From Gemmatimonadota bacterium (lineage in GTDB: Bacteria; Gemmatimonadota; Gemmatimonadetes; Longimicrobiales; Gaopeijiaceae): a DNA stretch of 7,165 nt. A model generated the notes under the pieces. The model was not told the origin of the DNA. It ran no database searches and saw nothing but the letters and a program-made list of their open reading frames with translations. The position numbers and the translations under genes are program-made. Positions 6,146 to 7,165 of this stretch are shown piece after piece (the stretch's first letter is position 1; each line of letters opens with the position of its first letter). The stretch lies in the NCBI GenBank assembly GCA_003695865.1, contig RFGQ01000290.1:1-7165 (forward strand), read 5' to 3'.

Positions 6146-7003
6146 TCAGAACCCGAAGCGCGTGAAGTAACCGGCCGTGAGCGCGCCGCCCGAAGGCAGA
6201 TTCCGCCCGCGCACCGGGAACCGCCAGCCCAGCTCGAGTGAGCCGGCGCCCGTGTCCCACGAGATCGAGGGGGTGATCTGCAGGTATTCACGTCGGGCGT
6301 TCCGCACCGGAATGCCCTCGATGACCGGCGTGTCCCCGTCCCATCCCTCCACGATCACCTTGTAGCCGATCCGGCCGGTGTTGCCCCCCACCTGGGCCAG
6401 GAAGAAGACCTCTTCGCCGGGGTCCTTGCGGGTGTCTTCGTTCTCCTTACGCCAGCGGTAGCCCACCCACCCGTTCACGTAGTAGGGCGCCGGCCAGAAC
6501 GAGTGACCCACTTCGCCCATGATCTCCCAGTCGGTCTGCCCCTCGCCCAGGGGGATGATCTCGGCGTCCACGGGCGAGTCTCCGGTGGGCGCTTTGACGC
6601 CCCCCCGGATGGCGAAGGGGAAGTCGATGTCGAAGTACTTCAAGGGCGCCACCCGCAGCCACACGTTCGTGTCGCCGATCCCGGTGCGGCTGCGCTCGTC
6701 GGCGGCGTCCGTGAAGTCGAGGCTGTTCCAGCTCACGCGCACCCAGACGTCCCAGTTGGGGATCAACCCGAGTGCCGCCGTGGCAAACACCGCGTTCGAC
6801 ACCGCATGCCCGTCGGCGAAGAACGGCGTCTCGTCGGCGAACTGGTCGAACCGGTCGCGCGTGTCGTGATAGAAGTACTGGACGCTGACCCAGCCCTTGC
6901 CCGGCTCCTCCACCCACTGCCCGACGACCGCGGCCGGCGCGGCGAGCGCGGCGGCCACCAGTCCCGTGCAGATCCCCACGCCCGCGGGTCGCTTCCCTCT
7001 CAT
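6146..7003 (-). CDS. Outer-membrane beta-barrel protein, MetA-pathway transporter-like
   Basis: This encodes 285 residues. The ATG at 7003-7001 follows AGGAGG at 5 bases. Residues 1-29 form a Sec signal peptide (hydrophobic 11-27) with likely cleavage close to GQ-W. The mature part is made of alternating amphipathic strands rich in Trp, Tyr and Gly, and ends in YFTRFGF, the terminal Phe expected for BAM-dependent outer-membrane barrels. TGIGDTNVWLRV (107-118), the GVKAPTGDSP segment (135-144) and PLGEGQTDWE (151-160) resemble the barrel family annotated as putative MetA pathway of phenol degradation (a 'transporter' family). Members are thought to be outer-membrane channels, but substrates are mostly untested. 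It precedes the two exported hydrolases on the same strand, with a 155-bp gap holding a hairpin, so it may be co-transcribed and supply substrate entry. The barrel assignment is strong; the transport role is inferred. Confidence 0.85.
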   Translation of the reverse strand: MRGKRPAGVGICTGLVAAALAAPAAVVGQWVEEPGKGWVSVQYFYHDTRDRFDQFADETPFFADGHAVSNAVFATAALGLIPNWDVWVRVSWNSLDFTDAADERSRTGIGDTNVWLRVAPLKYFDIDFPFAIRGGVKAPTGDSPVDAEIIPLGEGQTDWEIMGEVGHSFWPAPYYVNGWVGYRWRKENEDTRKDPGEEVFFLAQVGGNTGRIGYKVIVEGWDGDTPVIEGIPVRNARREYLQITPSISWDTGAGSLELGWRFPVRGRNLPSGGALTAGYFTRFGF

Positions 7004-7008
7004 GGTCT

Positions 7009-7014
7009 CCTCCT
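7009..7014 (-). promoter_or_regulatory. Strong ribosome binding site of the barrel-protein gene
   Basis: AGGAGG on the minus strand stands 5 bases from the ATG at 7003-7001 and confirms that start. Confidence 0.8.
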
Positions 7015-7077
7015 GGTCACGCGCGGCACCGCAACGCCGCCGCGGGTGGCGGCATCCATGCGCGCGGCTCTCTTCCC

Positions 7078-7140
7078 GAACCGGGCCTCGCGGGCCGGGG
7101 TTCCGGCGCAGCCGACCGGCGCGCGCGCCCAGGCCGACCG
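7078..7140. promoter_or_regulatory. Inverted and direct repeats upstream of the barrel gene
   Basis: The upstream segment 7004-7165 holds no gene. It has an imperfect inverted repeat, GAACC-G-GGCC (7078-7087) against GGCC-GG-GGTTC (7093-7103), and a direct repeat GCCGACCG at 7111-7118 and 7133-7140, 22 bp apart (about two helical turns). On the minus strand GGAACC (7104-7099) also resembles the -35 of ECF sigma promoters, but I see no convincing -10. Any could be control sites for the cluster; the GC-rich background makes chance matches likely. Confidence 0.2.
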
Positions 7141-7165
7141 ACGCGCACCCCGGCCTCAGCCGGCC

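Noticed and set aside
4848..6170. A 440-codon open frame on the + strand opposite the GGT-like gene
   Set aside because: Antisense to a well-supported GGT-family gene, with low-complexity composition and no recognisable motif.
5991..6260. N-terminal extension of the GGT-like gene to 6260
   Set aside because: It overlaps the barrel gene and a strong hairpin. The start at 5990 has a good RBS and opens directly into a signal peptide.
7004..7165. A possible gene or RNA at the right edge
   Set aside because: No credible coding frame, tRNA-like fold or riboswitch pattern is visible; it is most likely the upstream region of the barrel gene.

Overview
This is a GC-rich window (roughly 70% by eye) from a Gram-negative-type bacterium. 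Exported hydrolases, an outer-membrane barrel protein and strong AGGAGG-like ribosome binding sites support that reading. The gene families, including a bacterial deoxyhypusine-synthase-like protein and an amidohydrolase of the 'NPDGGG' type, fit Gemmatimonadota or a similar environmental lineage. That placement is an inference. I see no rRNA, tRNA, mobile element, CRISPR array or phage gene.

Layout: (1) At the left edge, on the + strand, is the 3' end of a gene for a HEAT-repeat protein with a C-terminal domain carrying a GDANCCPSGG motif. (2) It meets, tail to tail with a 12-bp gap, a minus-strand deoxyhypusine-synthase-family gene (911-1891). (3) A 125-bp divergent region holding a perfect AT-rich 12-bp palindrome separates that gene from a + strand gene (2017-2598). 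This encodes a small membrane-anchored zinc-ribbon protein with five GF-x-W/F motifs. (4) The right two thirds is a minus-strand cluster, read right to left: an outer-membrane beta-barrel protein (7003-6146), a gamma-glutamyltransferase-family Ntn-hydrolase (5990-4284) and an N-acyl-D-amino-acid deacylase-family amidohydrolase (4287-2668). The last two overlap by ATGA and are probably translationally coupled.

Function: all three cluster proteins have export signals. The two hydrolases probably work together in the periplasm on peptide or N-acyl amino acid substrates. The barrel protein may supply passage across the outer membrane, but a 155-bp gap with a strong hairpin separates it from the hydrolase pair. 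The most notable point is that the GGT-like enzyme keeps the autoprocessing threonine and the oxyanion glycines but has lost most residues that bind the gamma-glutamyl group, so its substrate is probably not glutathione. The deoxyhypusine-synthase-like protein similarly keeps the catalytic lysine but lacks spermidine-pocket residues of the eukaryotic enzyme. The long open frames on the strand opposite these genes are best explained as high-GC shadows.
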